A DNA stretch of 64,000 bases from NCBI GenBank assembly GCA_021824575.1, contig JAKAKJ010000004.1, positions 1 through 64,000 on the forward strand, in the 5' to 3' direction. The position numbers and the translations under genes were made by a program. Positions within the stretch are counted from its first letter, which is position 1, and every line of letters starts with the position of its first letter. Below the pieces are notes generated by a model that was not told the DNA's origin, did no database searches, and was given only the letters and a program-made list of their open reading frames with translations. This DNA comes from Chloroflexota bacterium. Lineage in GTDB: Bacteria > Chloroflexota > Anaerolineae > Anaerolineales > Villigracilaceae. This document shows, piece by piece, positions 7,969 through 16,804 of the stretch.

Positions 7969-7988
7969 AATTCAGTTCTCCATTTACC

Positions 7989-8056
7989 ATGTCATTGCGA
8001 GTCTTCGAGAAGCAATCTCCTCATGCAATACGAGATTGCATCGCCCGCAATGACAT
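7989..8056. repeat. Interspersed palindromic repeat, GAAGCAATC family, copy 2
   Basis: Outer arms ATGTCATTGCG (7989-7999) and CGCAATGACAT (8046-8056) with inner AGCAATCTC and GAGATTGCA pieces. It occupies almost the whole gap between nuoCD and nuoI, inside the operon. Same family as copy 1 and the half copy near 24057. Confidence 0.8.
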
Positions 8057-8063
8057 CTGGTTA

Positions 8064-9800
8064 TTATCTATCAAGTTCACCCAGCACGATATCCAGCACG
8101 CCGAGGATGACAACGAAGTCGGCAATCTTCTTTCCGACGCACATCTTCTCGAGGGCGGTGATGTTCATGAACGATGGGGCGCGCACATGATAGCGCCACG
8201 GGTTCGGCTTGCCGGTCGAGATGACGTAATAACCAAGTTCGCCCTTCGGCGCTTCGATGCGTCCGTACGCTTCACCCGCCGGGACCCGGACCTGATACTG
8301 CGGTTTCTGCGAGTTGATCGGCCCATCGGGTATTTGTTTGACGGCTTGCTGCAGGATGCGAATGGATTGGCGAATCTCATCGAGGCGGATGAGATAGTTG
8401 TCGTACAGGTCGCCGCCGTGCCGCAATGCCACATCGAAGTCGAAGCGGTCGTAGATGCCGTATGGCTGGGCGCGCCGTACATCATAAGGGATGCCCGCGG
8501 CGCGCAGTACCGGGCCTGTCACTGAATACTTGATGGCGTCCTCGCCGTCAATGACTTTCACGCCCTTCATGCGGGAGATGAAAATTTCGTTCTCGGTGAG
8601 CAGGCGGTCGAACTCGTCCGCTTTGCGCGGCAGGCGGTCTTCGACAAGTCCCCTGATTTTTTCGAGCACGCCCTCGGGCAGGTCGCGCGAGACGCCGCCG
8701 AAACGGTGATAGTTGCACATCATGCGCGTGCCGGATGTCGCTTCGAAGATATCGAGGATCAGTTCGCGTTCCTCGAAAGCATACAGCGCAGGCGTGAAAT
8801 AAGCGCCGAGATCATTGAGTAACATGCCGATCAGGATCAAGTGGTTCTGGATACGGCTGAGCTCCGCCATGATCACGCGCAGGTATTCTGCACGTTCGGC
8901 AACTTTGATATTCATCAATTTCTCGACTGCCAGCGAATAGCCCCAGTTATTGCTCATCGAATTGAAGTAATCGAGGCGGTCGGTGTACGGCATGTTTTGC
9001 AGGAAGGTGTTGCGCTCGCCAATCTTTTCGTGATTGCGATGCAGATAACCCATCACGGGTTTCAAGCTGACGATGGTCTCGCCATCGAGAACCACCGCGG
9101 CGCGGAACACACCATGCGTGGACGGATGTTGCGGTCCCATGTTGACGATGATGTGGTCGGTCTTGATGCCCGCGTCCACGGTTGTATATTTTTGCAGTGT
9201 GTCGTACAACGGGGCTTCGCCATCGAGCGTGACCTTTGCAGGGTCAAAGTTCTGCGGGAATTGCAGATTGTCCTTGTATGGATTCTTGTCTTCCGCGCTG
9301 ACGTATTTGCCGTCCGGCCAGCGGCTCTTGAGCGGCTTGAAGTCTTCCTCGTAAAACGGTTCGTGCCAGTCCTTGCGAAGCGGATGACCTTCGAAGCCTT
9401 CCCACATCAGGATGCGGCGCAGGTCGGGATGGTTCGTAAATTTGATTCCGTATAGATCCCAGATTTCGCGCTCCTGGAATTCCGCGCCAGGCCAAATCGG
9501 TGTAACCGACGGGACTTCAATCGGGTCGAGGCGTGGAACCTGAACTTTGAATAAAACGCCAGGCCCCCCCGTTGTTTTATACGCGTTGTAAACAACTTCC
9601 ATTTTGTCGGGGAAGTAATCCACGCCGGTCACGTGTGAGAGCAGATCGTACCCAAATTCATCACGCAATGCGGTCGCGACTTCGACGAGTCTATCTTTGT
9701 TGACAATCCAACCGCTGTAGCCGGGACGAGTGTCAACAGCAGCAGAACCGGGGAAACGCGCGGCAAGGTCAAGAGTCTCAGTTTCAACGAGAGTTGTCAT
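8064..9800 (-). CDS. nuoCD: Fused NADH:quinone oxidoreductase subunit C/D
   Basis: 578-residue fusion. Residues 1-190 are the NuoC (30 kDa) domain, with the family motif [20 protein letters not shown]. From about residue 215, [14 protein letters not shown] starts the NuoD (49 kDa) domain that helps form the quinone pocket, ending in [13 protein letters not shown]. NuoC/D fusions occur in several bacterial lineages. AGGAG precedes the ATG at 9800, ten bases after the nuoB stop. Other subunits (A, E-H, J-N) are not in this window, so the complex is split across the genome or partly encoded beyond it. Confidence 0.95.
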   Translation of the reverse strand: MTTLVETETLDLAARFPGSAAVDTRPGYSGWIVNKDRLVEVATALRDEFGYDLLSHVTGVDYFPDKMEVVYNAYKTTGGPGVLFKVQVPRLDPIEVPSVTPIWPGAEFQEREIWDLYGIKFTNHPDLRRILMWEGFEGHPLRKDWHEPFYEEDFKPLKSRWPDGKYVSAEDKNPYKDNLQFPQNFDPAKVTLDGEAPLYDTLQKYTTVDAGIKTDHIIVNMGPQHPSTHGVFRAAVVLDGETIVSLKPVMGYLHRNHEKIGERNTFLQNMPYTDRLDYFNSMSNNWGYSLAVEKLMNIKVAERAEYLRVIMAELSRIQNHLILIGMLLNDLGAYFTPALYAFEERELILDIFEATSGTRMMCNYHRFGGVSRDLPEGVLEKIRGLVEDRLPRKADEFDRLLTENEIFISRMKGVKVIDGEDAIKYSVTGPVLRAAGIPYDVRRAQPYGIYDRFDFDVALRHGGDLYDNYLIRLDEIRQSIRILQQAVKQIPDGPINSQKPQYQVRVPAGEAYGRIEAPKGELGYYVISTGKPNPWRYHVRAPSFMNITALEKMCVGKKIADFVVILGVLDIVLGELDR

Positions 9801-9810
9801 CTTGTCTCTC

Positions 9811-10461
9811 CTATGCCTTTGACTCAGTCGCGGGTTCGGCGGGTTTTGCGGCCAGCACCCTAATCTCGTTGTAGCGGCGCGGATCCATCAGATCGGGCCC
9901 GAGCACTGGGATTGGAAGTTCAACCGAGTCCGCACCCTTTTGATACCAGCGAACTTTGCGAATGGATTCTTTATCAATCTTCTCTTGCAGTTTCATCAGG
10001 CCAGCGGTCAGGGCTTGGGGGGTGGGTGGGCAGCCGGGAATGTAAACATCCACCGGCACGAACTTATCAACACCGGCCACAACGTTGTAGCCTTCCTTGA
10101 ATGGGCCGCCACCCGAAGCGCACGCTCCCATGGCGATAACATATTTTGGTTCCGGCATCTGGTTATACAGGCGCACGATGGCTGGGATCATTTTCTTCGT
10201 GACCGTGCCAGCCACGATCATCAGGTCCGATTGGCGCGGGCTTGGGCGCATCACTTCCATGCCGAAGCGTGCCAGATCATAACGAGCAGCCTGTGCCGCG
10301 ATCATTTCAATCGCACAGCACGCGAGGCCGAACATCATTGGCCATACCGACCAGCGGCGTCCCCAGTTATACAAACGGTCAATTGTTGTGATGCTGACCG
10401 CGTGCTGGAGGTCTTCCGGGATTTCGTAGCCCGGAGAGTTTAGTTCTTTGTTATCTGTCAT
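9811..10461 (-). CDS. nuoB: NADH:quinone oxidoreductase subunit B (cluster N2)
   Basis: 216 residues. It carries the four ligands of the terminal [4Fe-4S] cluster N2: C48 and C49 ([10 protein letters not shown]), C114 (MGACASGGG) and C144 (PGCPPTP). N2 passes electrons to quinone. The C-terminal 60 residues are an extension common in this subunit. The start overlaps the end of iscX by 11 bases, which suggests translational coupling. Confidence 0.95.
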   Translation of the reverse strand: MTDNKELNSPGYEIPEDLQHAVSITTIDRLYNWGRRWSVWPMMFGLACCAIEMIAAQAARYDLARFGMEVMRPSPRQSDLMIVAGTVTKKMIPAIVRLYNQMPEPKYVIAMGACASGGGPFKEGYNVVAGVDKFVPVDVYIPGCPPTPQALTAGLMKLQEKIDKESIRKVRWYQKGADSVELPIPVLGPDLMDPRRYNEIRVLAAKPAEPATESKA

Positions 10462-10660
10462 TGATCAACTCCTCAAACCATTCCTGGTAGATTGCTGAAA
10501 GGATGTCGTCGTTGCAAAGAGCGGGATCATCCTCGAATTCCTGAAGTTGTAAAGTCCAATCATAAATTTGCTGCAATGTTACGTCTTCGATGTTCACATC
10601 TGAGTGCAATCGTTTTAGTTCTAAAGCGATGGCGTACGAAGTTTCCCACGTCAGTGTCAT
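10451..10660 (-). CDS. iscX: IscX/YfhJ-family iron-sulfur assembly protein
   Basis: About 69 residues from the ATG at 10660 (a TTG lies two codons upstream). [37 protein letters not shown] and the acidic tail match IscX: a winged-helix-like fold, W at the start, an acidic DDP patch, and a size of 65-70 residues. IscX binds iron and IscS and tunes cluster assembly. Finding it as first gene of a nuoB-nuoCD-nuoI-mrp operon is not the usual isc context. No clear Shine-Dalgarno is visible. Confidence 0.85.
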   Translation of the reverse strand: MTLTWETSYAIALELKRLHSDVNIEDVTLQQIYDWTLQLQEFEDDPALCNDDILSAIYQEWFEELINDR

Positions 10661-10733
10661 TGGCAATTTGGGCTTTGCAAAAAGGTGCGGCTAAAAGCGC
10701 TGATTGTGGTTCCTTTTGTCACAAACCTGCTGG

Positions 10734-10761
10734 ATTATAGCACTTTGGATTTTAAAGTCAA
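10734..10761 (-). promoter_or_regulatory. Promoter of the iscX-nuo-mrp operon
   Basis: On the minus strand TTGACT (10761-10756) and a perfect TATAAT (10739-10734) are 16 bases apart. The leader to the iscX start is about 67 bases. The palindrome at 10767-10790 begins five bases upstream of the -35. Confidence 0.8.
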
Positions 10762-10766
10762 TCGAA

Positions 10767-10790
10767 TTATGCAAAGATATATTTGCATAA
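10767..10790. promoter_or_regulatory. Palindromic operator between the two divergent promoters
   Basis: Perfect inverted repeat TTATGCAAA-N6-TTTGCATAA. It flanks the -35 of the iscX operon and covers the -35 region of the regulator gene. The position and symmetry fit the binding site of the dimeric regulator encoded next door. Known SufR sites are also inverted repeats with a short spacer, though of different sequence. Confidence 0.7.
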
Positions 10791-10809
10791 ACAGATTCGT
10801 GAGTATAAT
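10783..10809 (+). promoter_or_regulatory. Promoter of the SufR-like gene, probably leaderless
   Basis: TATAAT at 10804-10809 lies only six bases before the ATG; TTGCAT at 10783-10788 is a fair -35 with a short 15-base spacer inside the palindrome. There is no Shine-Dalgarno. Confidence 0.6.
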
Positions 10810-10815
10810 CACGCC

Positions 10816-11430
10816 ATGCCTGTGACAACCGCGCGCCAGAAAATTCTGACTTATTTTAAGAAACAACGCGTCGCTTCGGCGGCGCAAATCGGGCGCGGAC
10901 TCAATATGTCTGCGGCGACAGTGCGGCATCACCTGTCCATTATGTTGGCTGATGGGCGCATTGAAATGTTGGAGGAAAATCGCAAAAGTGGACGCGGCAG
11001 GCCGGTCAAATTGTATAAATTGTCCGAGAAGACATTGGGCGATAATTTAGCTTTGCTTTCAGACGCGGTTTTGCGGGAATGGTTGAACGGCTTATCGCCG
11101 TCGAAGCGGGAAGAGGCTGTGAAGAAAATCGCCAAGGCATTGATCAGCCAAATTGGGGCGGGCCAGCCCGAAGTCCCAGCCGCGAAGCGATTGGCAATTG
11201 TCGTCGAGAAATTAAACACATTGCATTATCAAGCGCGGTGGGAAGCCGGAGCCGAAGGTCCAAGAATCCTTTTTGGACATTGTCCGTATGCTGTGATCAT
11301 AAAAGATCATCCCGAATTGTGTCAGATGGATTCTGAAATGCTTTCGAGTGTTTTGCAATCCACCGCACGCCAAACTGCAAAAATTGCTGTGAACGGCGCG
11401 GCGGCGTGCGTGTTTGCATTGAGAAAATAA
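10816..11430 (+). CDS. SufR-like iron-sulfur-sensing winged-helix regulator
   Basis: 204 residues. Residues 1-75 form a winged helix-turn-helix (ARQKILTYFKKQRVASAAQI, then MSAATVRHHLSIMLADGRIE, then GRGRPVKLYKLS wing). The C-terminal half holds C156, C169 and C198, spaced 13 and 29, the same pattern as the cluster-binding cysteines of SufR, which represses suf genes when loaded with a [4Fe-4S] cluster. Motifs HCPYAVI and HPELCQMD agree. The gene is divergent from iscX-nuo-mrp with a shared palindrome, so it likely controls itself and that operon by iron-sulfur status. The target set is an inference. Confidence 0.8.
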   Translation: MPVTTARQKILTYFKKQRVASAAQIGRGLNMSAATVRHHLSIMLADGRIEMLEENRKSGRGRPVKLYKLSEKTLGDNLALLSDAVLREWLNGLSPSKREEAVKKIAKALISQIGAGQPEVPAAKRLAIVVEKLNTLHYQARWEAGAEGPRILFGHCPYAVIIKDHPELCQMDSEMLSSVLQSTARQTAKIAVNGAAACVFALRK

Positions 11431-11459
11431 AAATCCCCAAATCAATTTGATTTGGGGAT
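11425..11459 (-). terminator. Terminator of the KAS III-like gene
   Basis: 13-base arms ATCCCCAAATCAA and TTGATTTGGGGAT, followed on the minus strand by TTTTTATTTTC. It lies 20 bases past the stop of the minus-strand gene and just beyond the stop of the SufR-like gene, so it may serve both. Confidence 0.85.
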
Positions 11460-11479
11460 GGCGTTGTTACGAACGTTTT

Positions 11480-12733
11480 TTATCCGCCCATTTCCACGGT
11501 CAGCACATCGTAATAAGTTCCCGCGCCGAATCCATCAATTAACACATGGTCTCCTGGATTTAGCTTTGGCAATTCACGCAGGAAAGCAATCATGTTGGAA
11601 GCTGCACTTACATTGCCGAACTCGTTCAACAGCCAAGGCATTGGCAGAGTGATTCCCAGATTCCGCAAGTTCTTTTCTTTAAGTTTGTTGATCTTGTAGT
11701 TGGCGTGGTGGACAACGGCCACTGCCAGCGACTTGCCGGTCTCGCCGAGCTGCGCCAGGCGCGCCTGATAAGCCTGGTACGCGTCGCTCACCACCTGGAC
11801 GCCGGTGCGGACAAACAACTTGACCATTCCCATTGGCCCTGCCATCACGATGGATGATCCATCGTTTGGTTCGTGCATCAGACCCGCGATGCGGATATGA
11901 TTCCCGTTGGTTTCCGTTACTTCGATATTCGTTCCGCTCGGTGACTTTTGAGGGGAGTGGGGATAATACATTTGAACTTGCAATGTGCCGTCCTCGTCGA
12001 ATTCCTCGCGCGTGCTCCCGGCCAGGAACTTCATTGTTTTTCCGGGGATTAGTCCGACAATGCCTGCGGCATTTCCGAACAACTGTAGAGCGCTTGTGTC
12101 GTGCGACAGGCTGACAAAGCGACTCAGCCCTTCAATGCCGCCTACAAGCACTTTCTTTCCGCGCACAACTTCCGCGATGTTGTGTGAGAGTTTCTTGTTT
12201 TCGGGCAGGTCCGGATTGAGCGCCAAATGCAGACTGCTGACTGAGCCGTCGCAGGCTTTATGGACGGCGACCTTTAGCGCGTCCTCCCGGATTCCTGCTG
12301 CGTCTGTGATTCGATCCAGATAGTCTTCCGTGATCGGTGCGCTCATGCCGATCAAAATGGCCTCGACTTCAGACGGCTTCCAGCCACAAGCTTGAGCGGC
12401 CTCCTTTAAAAAGCGCGCCCCGACTTCAACTTCGACTTCGATGTTCTGTTCCTTCGACAGGGGAGCAATGTGATGCCTGCTGAGAAATCCAAGTTCGGCC
12501 AGATTCAATTTCTCTTCATTGGTAAGCGGCCGTCCCAGGCGTTTCTCCAAAAACTGCGGCAATGTTTGATTATCATAACTTTCTCCCCATGTTCCGTATG
12601 CGCCTCCCAACCCAAGAGTGGGATTGCTGACACGCATAAGCCCGTATGGAACACCTTCTCCGACTTGTATGATTCCTTTTTCAACGCCCGCTTCGTCAAA
12701 GAAGGACGTTGATGTTTTTTCTGTGGTGGTCAT
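11480..12733 (-). CDS. 3-oxoacyl-ACP synthase III-like (thiolase-fold) enzyme
   Basis: 417 residues from the ATG at 12733 (AGGAAAGGA upstream). The thiolase fold of KAS III/FabH type is shown by the catalytic Cys in KACDGSVSSLHL, His in VVHHANYKINK and Asn in FGNVSAAS. FabH is near 320 residues; this protein has about 50 extra residues at the N-terminus (GVEKGIIQVGEGVPYGLMRV) and inserts, so it is probably not the housekeeping FabH but a relative that condenses other acyl thioesters. It is transcribed alone. Substrate unknown. Confidence 0.8.
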   Translation of the reverse strand: MTTTEKTSTSFFDEAGVEKGIIQVGEGVPYGLMRVSNPTLGLGGAYGTWGESYDNQTLPQFLEKRLGRPLTNEEKLNLAELGFLSRHHIAPLSKEQNIEVEVEVGARFLKEAAQACGWKPSEVEAILIGMSAPITEDYLDRITDAAGIREDALKVAVHKACDGSVSSLHLALNPDLPENKKLSHNIAEVVRGKKVLVGGIEGLSRFVSLSHDTSALQLFGNAAGIVGLIPGKTMKFLAGSTREEFDEDGTLQVQMYYPHSPQKSPSGTNIEVTETNGNHIRIAGLMHEPNDGSSIVMAGPMGMVKLFVRTGVQVVSDAYQAYQARLAQLGETGKSLAVAVVHHANYKINKLKEKNLRNLGITLPMPWLLNEFGNVSAASNMIAFLRELPKLNPGDHVLIDGFGAGTYYDVLTVEMGG

Positions 12734-12916
12734 ATTGTTAATCCTTTCCTCGTTTATGGCCGAAACACTGCCAAACAGATAAAGTTTCGAATAAAGTATA
12801 GTCCAATAATCGTTTCCTGGCAGGTAAGTCTCAACCGGACGCAGTAAAAATTGTTGGCAAACCAGATCAAACCGCCGTAGAAACGAACCACTTTGCAATC
12901 AATTGCATTATCAAGA

Positions 12917-12950
12917 ATGAACGGCTTTCCAGAGCTGGAAAGCCGTTCAT
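12917..12950. terminator. Long perfect hairpin downstream of a lipoprotein gene
   Basis: 16-base arms ATGAACGGCTTTCCAG and CTGGAAAGCCGTTCAT with a two-base centre, 56 bases beyond the minus-strand stop at 13006. The T-run is weak (TTCTTG). Confidence 0.65.
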
Positions 12951-13005
12951 GGCTGGACTGGGGATCAATTTTGTTTTGAAACTAATGATATGGAAAGATT
13001 GCAGG

Positions 13006-13548
13006 TCAGGGAGTGGGAGTAAGAGTAGGTAAAGGAGGTAGGGATGGATTTGCTGCCGCAGTTGCTGGCATCGGCGTAATTCCAAGCAGGCGCGCCAGTT
13101 CAAGCGTATATTGATCATGCTGTTGGCGTGCCAAGGTTATACCTTGATCAATAGTTTGTTGGTCGCTTCCACGCATGAACGCAAGCAGGGTATTGATCAC
13201 GGTATTCATGTGATTGATTTGGTCCGTTTTCAGGGTCACTAGGCAGGAGGGGATGGGTTCATCTTCGGCATCACGGCGAATTTGCTGTAGGTTAGCGATT
13301 TGAGTGCTCAACTGATTAGCTGGCATACTTGCAGCTAATGCGGATGCATCATCAAACTCGCGCATGTGCCTATGAACTTTTTCAACTGAAGCGCCGATAT
13401 TTTCCGGCGCGCATGGATCCGGCGTGGATGTTATAGTTGGCGTGGCTGACGCCGCCGAAATTGTTGCGACCGGGTTGGTCCCACATCCGCTGACTGCCCA
13501 TATAAAGAAAAAGGCCGAAACGGTTAACAACAGGGCGTGTTTTTTCAT
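13006..13548 (-). CDS. Small lipoprotein, helical, unknown function
   Basis: 180 residues from the ATG at 13548. The signal peptide ends IWAVSGC, a lipobox, then a Thr/Pro linker to about residue 45. The mature part is mostly helical (PCAPENIGASVEKVHRHMRE, then HMNTVINTLLAFMRG), with a Pro/Thr tail. Two cysteines could pair. An ATG further upstream (13581) lies inside a hairpin and is unlikely to be used. I do not recognise the family. Confidence 0.65.
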   Translation of the reverse strand: MKKHALLLTVSAFFFIWAVSGCGTNPVATISAASATPTITSTPDPCAPENIGASVEKVHRHMREFDDASALAASMPANQLSTQIANLQQIRRDAEDEPIPSCLVTLKTDQINHMNTVINTLLAFMRGSDQQTIDQGITLARQQHDQYTLELARLLGITPMPATAAANPSLPPLPTLTPTP

Positions 13549-13563
13549 TAATGCTGTCCAATG

Positions 13564-13599
13564 ACAATTGAGGAACGGCATCCACCGTTCCTCAATTGT
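13564..13599. terminator. Stem-loop between the beta-helix and lipoprotein genes
   Basis: 15-base arms ACAATTGAGGAACGG and CCGTTCCTCAATTGT with a 6-base loop; TTTTC follows on the plus strand. It lies 30 bases beyond the stop of the beta-helix gene on the minus strand. Confidence 0.7.
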
Positions 13600-13628
13600 T
13601 TTCTATGATCTAACTAACGCAACAAAGC

Positions 13629-16598
13629 TCACCGAGCATATCTTGCAAACCGATCAAAGTGCATACGCATATCGGAAGATTTGCTGCACCCACATCCTCC
13701 GCCACTATATCCGTGATTGTGATTGCTGCCTCCACTGCTCGTTGGACAATTCGGGTTCACGAAAATGTTCCCAGCAGGATTGTTGAAGAAGACGGGCGTG
13801 CCATTCAAAGTCAGGGTGGCTCCAACGATCTTCAATCCATATAGGTTGTTGTTCGCGTATGTTCCGTCAATGACCAGCACGTTGTTGGTGCAGTTGCCTC
13901 TGACATCAACACCATCCAGGCTGTTATTCGTGGCTGTGACATTATCCAAGGTAACCTGGCCTGATGTTTGAATGTACAAACCGGATGTGGAACCTTGTGT
14001 GCCATTGTTATCGAAAGTGCTGTCCTGGACTGTTACGTCAGTTTGATTAATCAGCTTTGCCCCAAAATAACCGTTGTTTTGAGCAGTCACCTGGTCAAGG
14101 TTGATGAAACCAGTTGTGGTTATTTCGAGACCGGTGCCATAAGCCGTTTTTCCTGCACATGGTGAATATGTATACCCTTCATTCCCGGAGAAGAAGCTGC
14201 TTGTTACCGAGACACTGCCTGTTGCATTAATTTTTGCGCCAAAGGTCTGGTTGTTATTCGCTTCCACTTCGTAAAGCGAGACATTTCCGCTGCTGTTGAT
14301 CTTAAGCCCCTGACCAACGGGATTTTTGTTTGAGCCCGAACCGTTATTGTCAAAGGTGCTGAAAGAAACCGCAGCATCGGCCCCGGTCAGCGACGCACCG
14401 TAGAGGTAATTATTGGATGCAGTTACTCCGTCTAGGGCAATCGCGGCCGGTGTGACAATCTGCAGACCGTATCCAGTATAAGGTGTCAATCCATGGCAAG
14501 AAAAGGTGTACGCTTCGTTCCCAGAGAAGAAACTGTTGCTGATGGAAACGGTCCCATCGGCCTTGATGTTCGCGCCATAAAGCTGATTGGAATTTGCCTC
14601 AACGCTTACGAGGGATACGATGCTACCGCTGACGACATCCAATCCATGCCCAGCGGCATTGTTGCCTGGCCCCGAACCGTTGTTATCAAAGGTGCTGCTG
14701 GACACTGCAACATCGAACCCTTGCAAAGATGCGCCAAACAGATAGTTATCAGAGGCTATGGTGCTATTCACAGCAATGGATCCGGCGGTAACTACTTTCA
14801 GGCCATATCCACTTACTTTATTCCCGCCACAATAGGAATATGTATATCCCTGGTTGCCCGAGAAGAAACTGTTGCCGATGGCAACAGCACTGTTCGCCTG
14901 GACATTGGCACCATAGCTCTGGTTATTGTTGGCCTCTATGCCATAAAGTGAGACGGTCTGGCCGCTGACGATGTTCAATCCATAGCCGGAGCCATTCTTG
15001 CTAGTGCTTGAACCATTTTTGTCGAAAGTGCTGTTGGAGATGGATATATCGGATCCGGTTAGAGATGCGCCATACAGGTAGTTGTTTGACGCGGTGACGC
15101 TATCCATACTAATCGTGTCAGTTGTAATAATTTGCAGGCCGTAGCCGCCAGAAATGGATCCGCCGCCACAGGAAGAGTATTTGTAGCCGGTATTCCCAGA
15201 AAAGAAACTGTTTCCGACGAAGACAGTGCCCGCGGCCTGAATATTAGCACCATATGCGTGGTTCTCGTTGGCATATATGCTAAAGAGAGAAACATTTCCG
15301 TTGCTTGTAACATTCAGCCCCTGGCCATCGCCATTCTTTGTGTAATTGACACCATTGTTGCTGAATGTACTGTCGGATATATAAACGTTGCCGCCAGCCC
15401 GTATAACTGCGCCCGCTTTCTTATTGTTCTTAAATTGGGCATTGTTTTGGACGGTCACGTCACCACCCGCTGTAATATCTGCACCGGTCTTGGCGTTATT
15501 GAATTGGCCGCCTGAGATTGTCACATTTCCATTGGATGATGAAAGCGTTGCGCCATTCCCGTTGCTGATATTGCTGATTTGAACATTCGAGAGATTAATG
15601 TCACTCTGCGAATAAGCGGTAAGGCCATTATTGTTGCTTATATTTTGAATCTGGATATCATTAAAAGTAAGCGAACCGGCCCATGGATTTCCGCTAGTTC
15701 CAATGCTGATTGACGCGTTCAAACTTGTGCCAACGCTGTTATTGATGGTGTTACTGGTGGTATCCCAACCACCTTGGATTGTCAGGTTATATTTGTTCAG
15801 ATTGTTGAAACCATATGAATTGAAGTTGACATTGGATTCCCCGCCTGTGTAGTTTCCCATCTGAATGTAGATCGTGCCAGCCTGCTGGTAAACAACGTCC
15901 GTTTCATTGGCTTTCAGGTAAGTCAACAAGGCGTTGAAACTGGTAAAGGTTGATGTACAACCATTGGCGCCCGGTGTGGGAGACTGGCCCGCGGGGCACC
16001 AAATGGGATCGCTGGTCGTGGCAATGGCATTGGCGGCGTTCTGTGTTGCCAAAGGTACAGTAGACCCAGCAGAATCAAGAACAGTCACTGTTGTATTGCT
16101 TGGAAGCTGTGCTGTGGATGCAGAAGACGAAGATGTTGTAGCGGTTGCAGTGCTCGAAGGCTGTTGCGTGATTGCAGTTGTTGCAGTGGGTGATACAGCC
16201 GTACTCGATTCGGTTGGAGCGGAAGTCGGTTCTGTAGCCACAGCAGTTGAATCTGGAGCCGCTGTTGAAGTACTGACTACCGATTCGGTAGCCGGTGGTT
16301 CGGTGGCAGCAGGCATCGGGGTAGTTGTACCAACTGGAGCTTCTGTAGCAGGCGGATTGGTAGTCACCGAACTTGTATCAGATGCTGGGGTAGTGCTGAC
16401 CGGGGATTCAGTGGCTGGCGGATTCGTGGCTACGACGCTGGCGTCGGATGTCTGTGTAGTATTGACAGGAGCCTGCGTGGCCGGCGGGTCAGTTGCTGTC
16501 CCACCATCGGCATACGCGGTGGTTGTACCCACGACGCTGAATATTACAACAGATGTAGCCGTCAGCAACAAGAAGAAGAAACGTAATTTTCTTGACAT
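13629..16598 (-). CDS. Secreted right-handed beta-helix surface protein with long internal repeats
   Basis: 989 residues; GGAGGAG precedes the ATG. A signal peptide ends near TTTAYADG. Residues 30-175 are a low-complexity stalk with repeated PPATE/SPV units. The body is a parallel beta-helix: short N/G/S-rich coils, with four copies of a unit of about 112 residues marked by SFFSGNxGYxYSxC and VTASNNYLYGASLTG. Repeats at DNA level are near 14.2, 14.5, 14.85 and 15.2 kb. Each unit has a conserved cysteine. The end (HNHGYSGGGCGCSKS) has no LPxTG-type signal. It probably acts as an adhesin or matrix protein; a polysaccharide-binding role is possible. Confidence 0.8.
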   Translation of the reverse strand: MSRKLRFFFLLLTATSVVIFSVVGTTTAYADGGTATDPPATQAPVNTTQTSDASVVATNPPATESPVSTTPASDTSSVTTNPPATEAPVGTTTPMPAATEPPATESVVSTSTAAPDSTAVATEPTSAPTESSTAVSPTATTAITQQPSSTATATTSSSSASTAQLPSNTTVTVLDSAGSTVPLATQNAANAIATTSDPIWCPAGQSPTPGANGCTSTFTSFNALLTYLKANETDVVYQQAGTIYIQMGNYTGGESNVNFNSYGFNNLNKYNLTIQGGWDTTSNTINNSVGTSLNASISIGTSGNPWAGSLTFNDIQIQNISNNNGLTAYSQSDINLSNVQISNISNGNGATLSSSNGNVTISGGQFNNAKTGADITAGGDVTVQNNAQFKNNKKAGAVIRAGGNVYISDSTFSNNGVNYTKNGDGQGLNVTSNGNVSLFSIYANENHAYGANIQAAGTVFVGNSFFSGNTGYKYSSCGGGSISGGYGLQIITTDTISMDSVTASNNYLYGASLTGSDISISNSTFDKNGSSTSKNGSGYGLNIVSGQTVSLYGIEANNNQSYGANVQANSAVAIGNSFFSGNQGYTYSYCGGNKVSGYGLKVVTAGSIAVNSTIASDNYLFGASLQGFDVAVSSSTFDNNGSGPGNNAAGHGLDVVSGSIVSLVSVEANSNQLYGANIKADGTVSISNSFFSGNEAYTFSCHGLTPYTGYGLQIVTPAAIALDGVTASNNYLYGASLTGADAAVSFSTFDNNGSGSNKNPVGQGLKINSSGNVSLYEVEANNNQTFGAKINATGSVSVTSSFFSGNEGYTYSPCAGKTAYGTGLEITTTGFINLDQVTAQNNGYFGAKLINQTDVTVQDSTFDNNGTQGSTSGLYIQTSGQVTLDNVTATNNSLDGVDVRGNCTNNVLVIDGTYANNNLYGLKIVGATLTLNGTPVFFNNPAGNIFVNPNCPTSSGGSNHNHGYSGGGCGCSKSSDMRMHFDRFARYAR

Positions 16599-16804
16599 GA
16601 CACTCCTCCATTCAATCTCTGGTTAGTGCTGCGACCGTTATGTTCAGATACCCTAAAATTTTTTCCCACTCACATATGTATGCTTATTATGAATCAACAA
16701 AAACGTTTGTGTTTGGGGTAAAACCGAAGAGGCTTTCCGAGCGGGAAGGCCATCTTCGGTTTTATGTTAATTATTGTGCAGGTCTAACAACTGTGCGTCG
16801 GGCT
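16599..16804. other. Spacer with terminator, no gene
   Basis: Separates the beta-helix gene from the TadG-like gene. It holds the terminator at 16720-16763; no promoter with good boxes was recognised for the beta-helix gene. Confidence 0.5.
16720..16763 (-). terminator. Terminator of the TadG-like gene
   Basis: Arms AAAACCGAAGA and TCTTCGGTTTT extended by GGCTTTCC/GGAAGGCC with slight mismatch around a short loop. It is symmetric, so it can act on both strands, 42 bases after the stop at 16805. Confidence 0.75.

Noticed and set aside
15934-16626. 230-residue plus-strand frame
   Set aside because: It is antisense to the PPATE stalk of the beta-helix gene; its Val/Ala-rich sequence is just the reverse of a low-complexity repeat.
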